Shown: in pieces, positions 51,932 through 62,239 of the stretch
How the letters are laid out: each line of letters begins with the position of its first letter
How positions within the stretch are numbered: position 1 is the first letter of the stretch
DNA from: Conchocele bisecta
Lineage: Eukaryota; Mollusca; Bivalvia; Lucinida; Thyasiridae
Reading direction: 5' to 3'
Assembly (NCBI GenBank): GCA_029237695.1
Contig: CM055266.1
Coordinates: 113,353,370 to 113,417,369, forward strand
DNA: 64,000 nt
Notes under the pieces: generated by a model
What the model was told of the DNA's origin: nothing
The model's database searches: none
What the model saw: only the letters and a program-made list of their open reading frames with translations
Made by a program: the position numbers and the translations under genes

Positions 51932-53020
51932 GTAGGCATAATTATATGAGACGATTTATTTGATTTTGTACCTCGGAAGATGTGCGGTATCTCATGAAAA
52001 AATATTTACAAAATTTAGGATATTTTTACGTAAATTATGTCGAACGTTGACGAAATATTCAGAGCATATGCAGAATAGAATTTCGCATTTGCTATGAAAC
52101 TATCGCCAACTTTCGACGTCATTGACAGAAAGGATCGGAGTTTCTGTCAATGGTTGTTTTAATAAATATCGCCCAACTTCTTAGGTATAAAGTAACATGG
52201 GTTGTTGTTTTATACGTACATTGCTTGTACGGACGTGATAGAAAGTTATTTTTCTTGCACGATGGTACTACAGTGGGGTCAGCGTGTAAGTGGCTGACCC
52301 CACTGTACTACTTCATTTTGTTCAATGTGTTTGGTACTTTAGGCAAAATCACGAATAATGCATTCATCTATTCTCTGTATAGAGAACAGTTGATTGCTTT
52401 CTGCTCGGAAGCGACAGGAATTCCTTCGCTTTTCCAAGCCAATTATCCTGATAAACTGTATATCAAAATAATCTAGCCTGGTATTCTCTCTATCTATGCT
52501 AGGATCTATGAGATCACTCGCCTGTCTTTGTCCTGGTTTTCAAAGCATATGCTTGATCAGGCTAAGCCCAGAAACGTTAGGAATTCCGATGCGAGCCTCG
52601 GAATTACGCGTTTCCTAGCTTAGTCTGATCACCTTGGTATGCCAATATACCAGATTGGGATTGTCCATGCGAACACTACATTCACAGGTGCTGTTCGAAG
52701 ATGTACTCGGTGAACCTGAAAGCGTTCGATCCATGGACTGCGTCTGGTCCAACAGCTACAAGTGCTTCGAGTGCAGCAAGTCACTCTGCTACAAACTGCT
52801 CACCACGCTCTGTGGCATTTGTATCGCCATGGCATGGGGCTGCGACTTCGCCTACACCTCCTTCATCCACATCTGGTGCTGGACTCCGTGCCTCCGGGAT
52901 TTCTCCATCTGTGTCGGCTGTGCACAGAAGATATTCGGCACGTACATCGGCTGTTGTTTGTCCCCGATCTGCGAGTCGTGTGGTTTGGTGTTCAGCAAAA
53001 TTCGGATTACCAAGCAGTGA
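51869..53020 (+). CDS. cavF: cysteine-rich caveolin, join(51869-51931, 52688-53020)
   Basis: Predicted 131 residues. Exon 1 (21 residues) is MGEQRVDLVNRDPSDLNSHIK. Exon 2 opens VLFEDVLGEPESVRSMD (22-38). Residues 38-57 are scaffolding-like and about 58-89 form the hydrophobic hairpin ending WTPC, P88 matching CAV1 P132 and C89 its palmitoylated neighbour. The C-terminal part ends FSKIRITKQ. There are 15 cysteines. The 756-bp phase-0 intron (AAG|GTAGGC ... ATTCACAG|GTG) holds an N element, a miniature M element and an S-type element. A TATA-like site lies 87 bp upstream. It is divergent from cavE. Codon third positions favour G/C, which also opens long antisense frames that are not genes. Confidence 0.95.
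51957..52205. mobile_element. Family N element in the cavF intron
   Basis: TGATTTTGTACCTCGGAAGA to TATAAAGTAACATGGGTTGT; it starts about 25 bp after the donor. Confidence 0.55.
52269..52307. mobile_element. Miniature family M element (internal deletion)
   Basis: Only 39 bases, with the two ends joined: CAGTGGGGTCAGCGTGTAAG then TGGCTGACCCCACTG. Flanked by TA. Confidence 0.8.
52430..52650. mobile_element. Family S relative
   Basis: ATCTAGCCTGGTATTCTCTC, GATCAGGCTAAGCCCAGAAA and AATTACGCGTTTCCTAGCTT match parts of 8400-8541 in rearranged order. It ends 37 bp before cavF exon 2. Confidence 0.55.
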
Positions 53021-53117
53021 ATCGTTGCACTCGGGAACCCTCGGCACATTCCGTAAATTCAACCATCGTCGCCATTTTTTTTCTATAAAGTGTGCTGCGG
53101 GGACCCGATCCGCGGCC

Positions 53118-53198
53118 ATGTCTAAACTATATCCGGAACGAAAGCAGGATGATGACTATGTGGCCAGAATGGCAATCGTTGATTACAGACACTCCCAG
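53118..53198 (+). CDS. Possible orphan first exon after cavF
   Basis: 27 codons from ATG (context GGCCATGT) ending HSQ at a good donor, CAG|GTAAAT, phase 0 like the caveolin first exons. It sits 98 bp after the cavF stop in CpG-bearing sequence. The end, VDYRHSQVNE, only faintly resembles the caveolin NRDP..(L/V)N motif, and no matching second exon is seen downstream. It could be the start of an unidentified gene, a decayed caveolin exon, or chance. Confidence 0.3.
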
Positions 53199-53280
53199 GT
53201 AAATGAGGGAATGAATTAGTTAATTGTGAATGTTACTGGACACATGGGATTATTGTCTACGCGAATGTTGTTAGGCCAGG

Positions 53281-53503
53281 GAGCCGTTTCACTAAACTTC
53301 GTTTGACTAAAGTGTTCGTAAGTGCAACATTATGATGTAGGAAATTTCAATTGATGGATTACATTTATTGCATGCAGCCTATGCTCAATAAATGAAAATC
53401 CAATAATCGTTTACAAGAAAACATTGTTAATGTGAAATTTATAGACTCGTAAATTTGCACTTACGCACATTTTAGTCGTACGAAGTTTAGTGAAACGGCC
53501 CCC
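53281..53503. mobile_element. Family B fold-back
   Basis: GGAGCCGTTTCACTAAACTT to AGTTTAGTGAAACGGCCCCC, with one arm shortened. Confidence 0.8.
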
Positions 53504-53585
53504 TCGTCTGTTGGCGCACCCGTTATGCTGCTAAAAAGCAGTGTAGATCCATATCAGGTTGCACAGAGAGTGCTAGCATTACACG

Positions 53586-53641
53586 GGGCCGTTTCACTAA
53601 ACTTCGTACTACTAAAGTGCAAACTTAATAAAACGGCCCCA
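53586..53641. mobile_element. Miniature family B element
   Basis: About 56 bases: GGGGCCGTTTCACTAAACTT joined to AATAAAACGGCCCC; nearly the whole interior is deleted. Confidence 0.75.
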
Positions 53642-53771
53642 GGTCCTAGACTCGCCAATAATCTCATATACTAGCTGCCCATATCAAGGGTACTATGACT
53701 TGTGTGATGTTTGAACATCCGTTTTATTATATTGTCTCCTGGGCTAATAACGTTCATGGTACCTCCTACCA

Positions 53772-53875
53772 TACGGTGTGGTCAGCGTGTAAGTGCACAC
53801 ACGAACGAACACGACAGGTTGGTTCCAACCTGTCGTGTTCGTTCGTGTGTGCACTTACACGCTGACCCCACTGTA
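53772..53875. mobile_element. Family M palindrome
   Basis: ACGGTGTGGTCAGCGTGTAA to CACGCTGACCCCACTGTA; near-perfect arms centred on GGTTGGTTCCAACC. Confidence 0.85.
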
Positions 53876-53910
53876 CATCAAGCTTCATACTTCAGGCTTG
53901 ACTATAGGTA

Positions 53911-54143
53911 TTAACCCTTTCACCCCTAAGTAACTGGAATGGATTTTGATATGCTAAATTTGCAACCAATCGAACCGTCATAAAATGATTTCCAGACTAG
54001 TCCATTGATGAAAAGTATGTGTTTTTGTTCTAAAAAATATGAAAACTACTTTCAAAAAGTGCAGATCCTGATGAGACGGTCTCATCAGGATCTGCACTTT
54101 TTGCATAAACCGCTATAGCGGGATTTCGGGTTCAAAGGGTTAA
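53911..54143. mobile_element. Family E element (piggyBac-like)
   Basis: TTAACCCTTTCACCCCTAAG to GGGTTCAAAGGGTTAA. TTAA at both borders. Confidence 0.8.
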
Positions 54144-54449
54144 GCTCATGTTATTTGCGACCTGTATAATTCCAGATCAACGCATCGCAGTAAGGACAAC
54201 ATGTGCACTGTTAGCCAGTTAGTCAATGACACACCCGTCATACTATAGTTACAAACAGAGTATATGTTACCAGGGTAGGTTGGTATGTAAGCAGATCGGG
54301 AGTCGATTGGATACACATGTAATAATCACAATGCTTTAATCATGAATTACTTTGTGACACGCCACAAAAAAGGTGTTGTTACCTGCTGTTTTACTACGTC
54401 AGATCAACACCCTATGGAAACGTCTTGGTGCCAATGCTAAATATATATT

Positions 54450-54552
54450 TAAGTCCTAATTAGGAGATAATACCTCCTAATTAGGAGATAGTATCTCATA
54501 ATTAGTTTTTTTGCTATCTCCTAATTAGGACTTAGTATCTCCTAATTCTCGA
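54450..54552. repeat. CCTAATTAGGAG inverted/direct repeat cluster
   Basis: Several copies of the self-complementary word CCTAATTAGG within 100 bases. Confidence 0.65.
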
Positions 54553-54609
54553 AAATGATGAAATAAACGGTATAACTTGTAGGGGACACGACCTAGATAA
54601 CGAGTTTGC

Positions 54610-55560
54610 AATGTACCTCAAAATATTATTTACTTCTGTATGCTGACGAGACAATAATTATAAGTGAAACCGAGACAGATTTACAAAACGCATTAAATGT
54701 ATTTCATGAATACTGCACTAATTTGGAAACTAACAGTAAATGTTAAAAAGACAAAAGTTATGATAGTTTGTAAAAGAAAAAATAAACTAAACGCTCGCTT
54801 CATGTTAAATACTGACGTTCTGGAAATTGTAAATGAGGGTCGTTCCTCAACGCTAAAAACATATAGTCAACCAAGCTACTAAAGCAATGTATAGTTTACT
54901 CACTAAATCAAGACAGCTATCAATACCGATAGATTTACAAATTAAACTTTTCAACAAAACTGTGAAACCAATACTTTTGTATTGTGCTGAAATATGGGGT
55001 TTCGGTAATAATGAGATAATTGAAAGGCTGCAACTGAAATATTATAAACACGTTTTAAATAAAAAAAAAATCTACCCCAAGTGCTATGGTGTATGGGGAG
55101 CTCGGCATATACAGTAGGGTCAGCGTGTAAGTGCACACACGAACGAACACGACAGGTTGGAACCAACCTGTCGTGTTCGTTCGTGTGTACACTTACACGC
55201 TGACCCCACTGTACCCTTTCGAGGTCGACATACATACCAGAATTGTTACATTATGGACAAAACTCATAAAACCTGATGACCGAAAACTTTCATCTTGCAT
55301 TTATCACATGCTTATGAGTATACAAAAGTATTTAACATCCGAATTCCAATGGTTGAAACATCTTCAAAAGATATTCATTGACTGTGGTCAAATAGGCATA
55401 TGGACGTCACAAAATATAACCAATCCGAAATGGCTAATCTTAAATATGAAACAGAAACTGAAAGACTTATATATTCAAAAATGGAGACATAAGGAAAACG
55501 ATGATAACAAATATAACGGTGTTGATGTAAGATTTCACCTACAAATGATCACCGTATAGT
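54610..55560 (+). pseudogene. LINE reverse-transcriptase relic interrupted by a family M element
   Basis: Starts just before a decayed catalytic motif (YADE where YADD is expected) and continues through the thumb and C-terminal part (KPILLYCAEIWGFGN near 54964, then PFEVDIHTRI near 55215 and a long charged tail to 55558). There are frame breaks near 54740 and 54880. The M palindrome at 55112-55211 splits the frame; removing it with one TA would bring the two sides back into register. It differs from the minus-strand LINE at 1046-4430. It is dead by truncation and frame breaks. Confidence 0.85.
55112..55211. mobile_element. Family M palindrome inserted in the LINE relic
   Basis: 100 bases, CAGTAGGGTCAGCGTGTAAG to CACGCTGACCCCACTG, with TA at 55110-55111 and 55212-55213. 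The reading frame of the host shows that exactly the element plus one TA was added, as expected for Tc1/mariner. Confidence 0.9.
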
Positions 55561-55567
55561 TTAGAAG

Positions 55568-57070
55568 ACACCAAATAGTTTTACTATACACGTTAACCGA
55601 ATCCCATCCAATAAGGTCAGTCTCTCCTACTTTCACTATTCGTATGGATGTTGTGGGACCTACTTGTACATGACCTGCAGCCGGTCTGTACTGGTTCTGC
55701 ATGAATTAAACAATAGCTTCACTCACTCCTAAGACAGAAAAATCCAACCTCGACATGTCCCCCAATATTGTTTACATTATTTTTGGCCACGGAAACTCTG
55801 TTTACATCACATGACCAACATGTTCCTCAAGTGAAACTGGGTAGTAATGGATCAAAATGTGCAAGCAAACTGTGTCAGTGACCTCAAAACACCCGCACGA
55901 TTGTGTTCATACCGGACTATTTTTACCGTCTTGACAATTTCGCACTATTTGTTATTCTCTAACCTTTATTAACTAAATTTCATATGTATGTATGGTGTTT
56001 GACTTACTAATGTGTTTTATACATACATGTATCCTCATAATACAATTACATATGTACGTAATTGAAAACAATCACATTTTTATAGTAAGTTACACATATT
56101 GTATTAACTTACACAGGTTGACTGTGAAACTGGCCCGTTACCGATGCAAACCAATAACCATCCGGGATCAGACTAAGGTGGGCCACCACCATTGATTTTC
56201 CCTAAAACACTAACCCGTTACCACACATTTTGCTATTCTCTGCTACTTTCATTTTTCTTATGGATGTTGTGGGACCTAATTTCCAATAACCTGCACCCAT
56301 TCTGCTCTGGATCTTGACTAACTAAAATATAGATTTAATTATTGTTGAAGCTGGGGTCCCATCTAGTAGGTACAAACTTTTCTTTATGGAACTTAGATAA
56401 GTGTATAGTTGCAACGAGTCCACCACTTTTAAAAATTACGAGTGCCAGCTACACATATATAATTATTTCGTAATCTTTAATGTACTCATAGAGACTCGCG
56501 GTGGTATTAATCTAGATCCATATGCAAATGATGCAGTATTTTTAAATTATTTATATCAACTAAATGCTGAATAAATATTTTTATCCACATATCATAAAGT
56601 ATGATATTGCACGTCAAAAAATAAATAAATGGAATAAATAGTTGCTTCCGTTATCATTTTAAGGAACCCCGGTTATCGCCCCTGATATCTAACTGGCATT
56701 TCGCGTTTGATATAAAAGGTATAATAATGTCAATTAGTACGTTTGGAAATGGTAATCATGTTGCTAGAAAAATTTCAGATTGAAAGAATAAAGAAAAACA
56801 TGTCTCCCTATATTATAACCTGGCATGTACACTCTAGGTTTAAAGTTAGAAAAGAGGTGTTTTTAACACCAGTTTTCAGCATATTTGAAGCATTTAAAAG
56901 AAAACACTGAGCCTGTTGGTCACGTGATGTAAACAGAGTTTCCGTGGCCAAATAACGTAAACAATATTGGGGGACATGATGAGGTTGGTCCCACAACATC
57001 CATACGAATAGTGAAAGCAGGAAAGACTGGCTGGGATTCGGTTAAATTATACAGTAAAACTATTTGGTGT
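55568..57070. mobile_element. 1.5-kb element with long inverted arms, family X
   Basis: Outer arms ACACCAAATAGTTTTACTAT and complement extend inward with gaps to about 55840 and 56885, including TTTACATCACATGACCAACA. An extra partial arm lies at 56205-56300. No open frame of note, so probably non-autonomous. It begins within about 10 bp of the LINE relic end. Confidence 0.7.
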
Positions 57071-57437
57071 ATTTTAACCTAAACATGGCGCAACAGAAAA
57101 GGCGGCATCAATCTACATCAACACCGTTAGGGACATGGAACCAATTTAGAGAGCAACGCATTGTAGGACGGGTACCAGCATATTAGATTATTTTAGGGAG
57201 AACTCTTTTAAGTTTTAGCAGCGCACCTGGCGTCATAATCTAAATGGTTGTTCCCCCCCCCCCCCCGCCTAAAATTCGCGCAGTAAAGATTTGTTACAAA
57301 TTACAAGGCACGTTTCATGCCAAGTGCCATGTATTCCATGCATTTTTCGTTCGTTGTCTTATTGTTTCAAAATGTAAACGTTTTCAATAAAAAATCATGT
57401 CTAAACATACTGCGACAGTGTCAATAGTTTTGCTCCA
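57071..57437. other. Gene-free stretch
   Basis: Includes a C run near 57252-57267. The left edge (CATCTACATCAACACCG-like) resembles the complement of sequence at the LINE relic end. Confidence 0.35.
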
Positions 57438-57680
57438 TAATGCGCCAGAACGAATTGTTATAATGTGGGAACGAATTGTTATATCGTGGGAACGAATTTT
57501 TGATTCGAGGGAACGAATTGTTAAATTGAGGGAACGAATTGTCATTTCGTGGGAACACATTGTTAATTCGTGGGAACGATTTGTTATATCGTGGGAACGA
57601 ATTGTTAATTCGAGGGAACGAATTGTTATTTCGTGGGAACGAATTAATAAATAATAATCCATGTGCCTGCGGGGCTCCGT
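57438..57680. mobile_element. Family A element, right half
   Basis: About ten 21-bp units (GAACGAATTGTTAATTCGTGG and variants) then the right end GGGGCTCCGT. It reads as an open 7-residue repeat on both strands. Confidence 0.8.
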
Positions 57681-57694
57681 ATACTTTTACGCCG

Positions 57695-58704
57695 TGTAAT
57701 GGCAGACCTACTGTCTGTGTACTGTATGTACTGTCTGTGTAATGTACTGTCTGTGTAATGTACTCTGTGTAATGGCAGACCTACTGTCTATGTAATGGCA
57801 GACCTACTGTCTGTGTAATGGCAGACCTACTGTCTGTGTAATGGCAGACCTACTGTCTGTGTAATGGCAAGGACCTACTGTCTGTGTATGGATGCACGAC
57901 TCGTCTGTGTAATGCAGACCGTACTGTCGTGTAATGGCAGACCTACTGTCTGTGTACTGTCTGTGTAACTGTTTGGTGTAATGGGCATGACCTACTGTCT
58001 GTGTACTGTCTGTGTACTGTCTGTGTAATGGCAAGTCCTATGTCTAGTGTAACTGGTCTAGAACCTATGTTGGTGTAATGGCAGACCTACTGTCTGTGTA
58101 CTGTCTGTGTAATGGCAAACCTACTGTCTGTGTACTGTTCAAGGACCTAACTGTCTGTGTAACCTGTCTGTGTAATGGCAAAATAACCTTACTGTCTGTG
58201 TACTGGCAGACCTATGTCTGTGTAATGGCGACCTACTGTCTGTGTAATGGCAAACTACTGTCTTGTTTACTGTCTGTGTAAATGGCAAACTACTGTCTGT
58301 GTAATGCAGACTATGTGTGGTACTGTCTGTGTAATGGCAAACCTACTGTTCTGTGTAATGGCAAAGAACTACTGTCTGTGTAATGGGGGCAGAACCCTAC
58401 TGTTCTTTGTAATGGCGACTAACTTGCCTGCTGTAATGGCAGCCCTACAAGGTACTGTTTTGTAATGGCAGACCTACTGTCTGTGTAATGCAGACCTACT
58501 CTGTCTGTGTAATGGCAGACCTACTGTCTGTGTAATGGCAGACCTATACTGTCTGTTGTAATGGCAGACCTACTGTCTGTGTAATGGCAGACCTACTGTC
58601 AGACCTACTGTCTGTGTAATGGCAGACCTACTGTCTGTGTAATGGCAGACCTACTGTCTGTGTAATGGCAGACCTACTGTCTGTGTAATGGCAGACCTAC
58701 TGTC
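57695..58704. repeat. 23-bp tandem array with a disordered centre
   Basis: Unit TAATGGCAGACCTACTGTCT plus GTG. Units at 57770-57860 and 58600-58704 are clean. Between about 57870 and 58460 they carry frequent one-base insertions and deletions and partial units. Confidence 0.9.
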
Positions 58705-59204
58705 TGTTTCACGAAAGCTGCCCAAATTTTACGGCTATATAAACAATTCAAAAACAAGATTTATTTTGATAATATTAAATTAAAGGAAAAATTAAGAATG
58801 AGCCTTCTTTTTATTTCGTGAAATTTGGTCAAATATTGATTTTATTGCGAAAAAAAAACATGTGGAATTTTTTTTGGAATTTTAGAAATACTGGACCGAT
58901 TTTTAAAATTTAACTTTTAATTTTCTTAGTTAGATCATATCCAAGCTATCTAGTCAGGTTTCGGAGTCAATTCAAAATTTTTCGTTTTTTGACTCCTCCC
59001 ACACTTCCTTACCACTTTTTCCCCCATGTTAAATTCCCATAGACAAATTAATTTTTCGTAATAAAATCAATATTTGACCGAATTTCACGAAATAAAAAGA
59101 AGACTCATTCTTAAATTTTCCTTTAATTTAATATTATCGAAAATAATATTGTTTTTGAATTGTCTATATAGCCGTAAAATTTGGGCAGCTTTCGTGAAAC
59201 AGAC
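58704..59204. mobile_element. Family P fold-back, complete
   Basis: CTGTTTCACGAAAGCTGCCC to TTTCGTGAAACAG with A/T-rich arms (TATTTTGATAATATTAAATT). The first bases overlap the last 23-bp unit. Confidence 0.8.
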
Positions 59205-59600
59205 TATAAACGTGTTGATTCTGACCAGATTACACAGATTACACAGTGAGCGATCGTAGTCAGTTATTTCCCTTTGCAAATCTATTTATAGAGGTCCTAC
59301 GCTGTATGTCAGCGTTTATTTCTTACCGAATAGCACAAGACATATCCAACTTTCGCGGCCACCTTACCTGTAGAAAGTCTGCATTAGTAGCGGCGAGTTT
59401 TATATGTAATTATATAGGAGACTATTACCATTTCTTACGTAACTTTTAAACTACACAACCGATTAAAAATGCATAAGAATAGTGACAAAAAATGCACATT
59501 CATTTTTCTGTATATTGATATAAAAATTATGTTTCTAAGGTAATATTATTTTGGTCCTTTTTAGATAATAATAATGACACCATCTGTTATTCATTTTCCA
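59205..59600. other. Low-repeat stretch
   Basis: First part of a roughly 2-kb region that shares little with the rest of the window. No gene called. Confidence 0.4.
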
Positions 59601-59606
59601 GTTAGC

Positions 59607-59638
59607 GTATCACGGAAATCTTCGGCAATTTCCGTGAT
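59607..59638. repeat. Short perfect hairpin
   Basis: ATCACGGAAAT and its complement around CTTCGGCA. It lies in a GC-richer patch (59600-59725) that is open on both strands. Confidence 0.5.
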
Positions 59639-59949
59639 ATTCGTTGAAACGGGCACCTGCTTACGGTGCTTAGCGGCGGTGGGACGATTGTGTGTTACCC
59701 GAGGCATGACCCTGTTGTCCGTAAAAGTATTTGTGAACAAAGTAACCAAATTAGACTTTGATTTTCACGTACTTTGGAGCTAATAATTGGAGACGAGTGT
59801 GTTTGTCACCGAAATATTAATCGCTCATTTTAAACACTGCTGATTATCTAACAAATTACATCGTTAATCCGAAACTAACGTCATGGTTGCCAATTAAAAG
59901 CAGTTAATTAGTAACTGCCGTGCAAACTGCGATTTGTGTTTTTTTTAGA

Positions 59950-60120
59950 TGCCGACAAGACTACTCAATTAAGAGACAATTCTTCACACGTCTCTATCTT
60001 CATACAGACATACGATCCATGGTAGCAGGCATGGCTTCATCTCTCAGACCACGTTCTAATGTTAGCTACACAATTCTAAATGAAGGAGATTATGTTGTGG
60101 TTGACATTCATCCGGTCTGA
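59950..60120 (+). CDS. Possible terminal exon, unidentified
   Basis: A strong 3' splice-like site (TGTGTTTTTTTTAG, ending 59949) is followed by about 56 codons to a stop. The peptide is mixed in composition and ends ILNEGDYVVVDIHPV, which looks protein-like, but I recognise no domain and no joining exon. Chance remains quite possible. Confidence 0.25.
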   Translation, partial: CRQDYSIKRQFFTRLYLHTDIRSMVAGMASSLRPRSNVSYTILNEGDYVVVDIHPV

Positions 60121-60169
60121 TCATACTTTAATCTGTACACTAGTAGTACAGACTGTGACAAATTATAGA

Positions 60170-60365
60170 ATATTGAGTCCCAGTACAGACAAAATAACGT
60201 ACAGTACAAGCCCTGATCAGATTGTACTGGAACACAGTATTGTATAATTTTTCCCAGGATTCTGCTACCGCCCCACTCGCGGCTGCGTAAGTAGTCAAGA
60301 CTTCACAGCGAACAGTGCAAACCCTGATCAGACTCGTGTTCATGTACATTACAGTGATTACAAAA
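60170..60365. repeat. Family D fragments
   Basis: CCCTGATCAGATTGTACTGG and GCGAACAGTGCAAACCCTGA are D-like pieces without intact ends. Confidence 0.4.
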
Positions 60366-61150
60366 CAGCATTCATTTGTTGTTGATTTATTACAGCTCAT
60401 TGTGTACCTTTATGGAGCATAATAAAATATTGTTCGCAATTATGTAATGGTCAATATTGCAGCTAGAAGTAATTTACATAAGTTTCACTTGTTATTCTGT
60501 GTTCAGTATACAGCTATAAATAATTATCGGTAACATGGTAATTATAATTTACTTTTTTTGTCTACGTCATAAATGTTGGTCAACTATGCAGTATGAAATT
60601 ATCTATGCTGGTTGAAAATCTGTATATTGCTCGTTTCTCTTGATAAACTATCCTATATTGTTTTATTACGTTAAATTCAGGGCAATATTAACGGATTTAA
60701 ATATATCATATCGGTACTCCTTTAAATAATATTTGTATATTTAAAATGTTATACCTCAAGATGAACCTCAAGATAAACTCACCAGCCTTGTATATTGTCA
60801 GCTAAAAAATCAATATTACGCTTCTCCAAATGGGGACAGGTGCACGAGAAAATGTGCCCTGTTTGCAAATCCCACATAAAATATATTTACCTAATACTGT
60901 TTTATTTCAACGTTAAAATTAAAATCCTTGGGATGTTGTTAGTCATTTATCCATATATATGTTGATGAAATTGAAACATTTCAAACACCGACCAGTATTA
61001 GTTAACTGATGGGTGAGGAAGTCAACATGCCAACCATGTTGGTTTTCATGTGCATGCGCTACTTGTTGTTTTGACTGGCTATGTTGGACACCGGTAAACA
61101 AAAGAGAACTTACAACTTTTGGAAGTCACATTGACTTGCTTGGTATACTT
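60366..61150. other. Gene-free stretch
   Basis: AT-rich. 60530-60700 weakly resembles the direct repeats at 61630-62060. Confidence 0.35.
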
Positions 61151-61320
61151 ACTTATGTGTCATGTTACTGGGACAATTGGGCTTATGGTATTTGTGACCA
61201 TTGTAGATCCTGATCAAATAGCACGATCCTGTAGTCTAATAACGCTTGTTAGAAGTCCCGTTTCTCCAGTATATACATGTATTATAAAAAATACGCACAG
61301 TTTTGTTGTTGGTATAAAGC

Positions 61321-61500
61321 AGGCCCGTAGCCGGGGGGGGGGGGGGTTGGAGCGGTCGTCGACCACCCCGCCCAGCCTCGAAGTACACTTTTTTAGCATC
61401 GAGGTCCACTTTTTTAGACCCCCCTATATACCTCAGGCCCATTGGGCCTTCAAAACGACCCCCCCCCCCCCTTCAAACAAACAGGTCTGGCTACAGGCAT
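61321..61500. mobile_element. Element with AGGCCCGTAGCC ends
   Basis: AGGCCCGTAGCCGGGGGG at left, CTGGCTACAGGCATG at right, G and C runs inside, and TTTTTTAGCATCGAGGTCCA near the middle. Related by its outer motif to 11002-11412. Confidence 0.55.
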
Positions 61501-61629
61501 GTAAAGTGTCTATAAGTTGATAGCTATTTTGATAAAAAATATAAAATTGTGAGAACAAAATTAAAATACAAATATATATTCTCAGTCGAGGTTTCAGACC
61601 TGTTCGAGAGATCAATTTTCTACTGTACT

Positions 61630-62060
61630 TAATATAAGTTCATCTTTATTTGATATGGTTAGAAACAATTAACTTAATTCCCTTTTTACGTCCACGTCCA
61701 CGGGAATTATAAATCTTGGTCAGACTACGTTAGTTTACAAATGTACTAACGCTGGTTGATAAAGCTGAGCTGGCCTATATTGCTCTGTTTTATTACCAGA
61801 TTTGTGCGATAAATTATGAGACCCTAATAAAAAGTGTTTCTCTTAAATTTGCAGTACGGCAAACATATTCTACTGATTTGTAATTTCAGCATAGACTTTG
61901 TCTCATTTGATTATCTTTGACACAATTGCAACTTGCAATACTTAATATAATTTCATCTTTATTTGATATGGTTAGAAATAATTAACGTAATTCCCTAAGT
62001 AAGTCCACGGGAATTATAAATTTTGGATCAGACTACGTTAGTTTACAAACTATGATTACT
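61630..62060. repeat. Direct repeats, about 308 bp apart
   Basis: ACTTAATATAAGTTCATCTT (from 61628) and ACTTAATATAATTTCATCTT (from 61940), each followed by TTTGATATGGTTAGAAA and CCACGGGAATTATAAAT. Confidence 0.65.
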
Positions 62061-62239
62061 TACGCTGGTTTTAACTATTTGTATCGTTGCATGTTTTCTC
62101 TTGATTTCACGGCAATATTAACGATATTTCCACCGATTATCTAAACTAGTATTGGTGAAAGTGTCACAAATTATAAAATTGTCAATAAATGGAAATGTGT
62201 TGTTTTTATTTCCAGGGAAATAAGCAGAATCATCGTGAA

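Noticed and set aside
57804..58465. Open frames in the 23-bp array
   Set aside because: Low-complexity repeat with indels; no coding sign.
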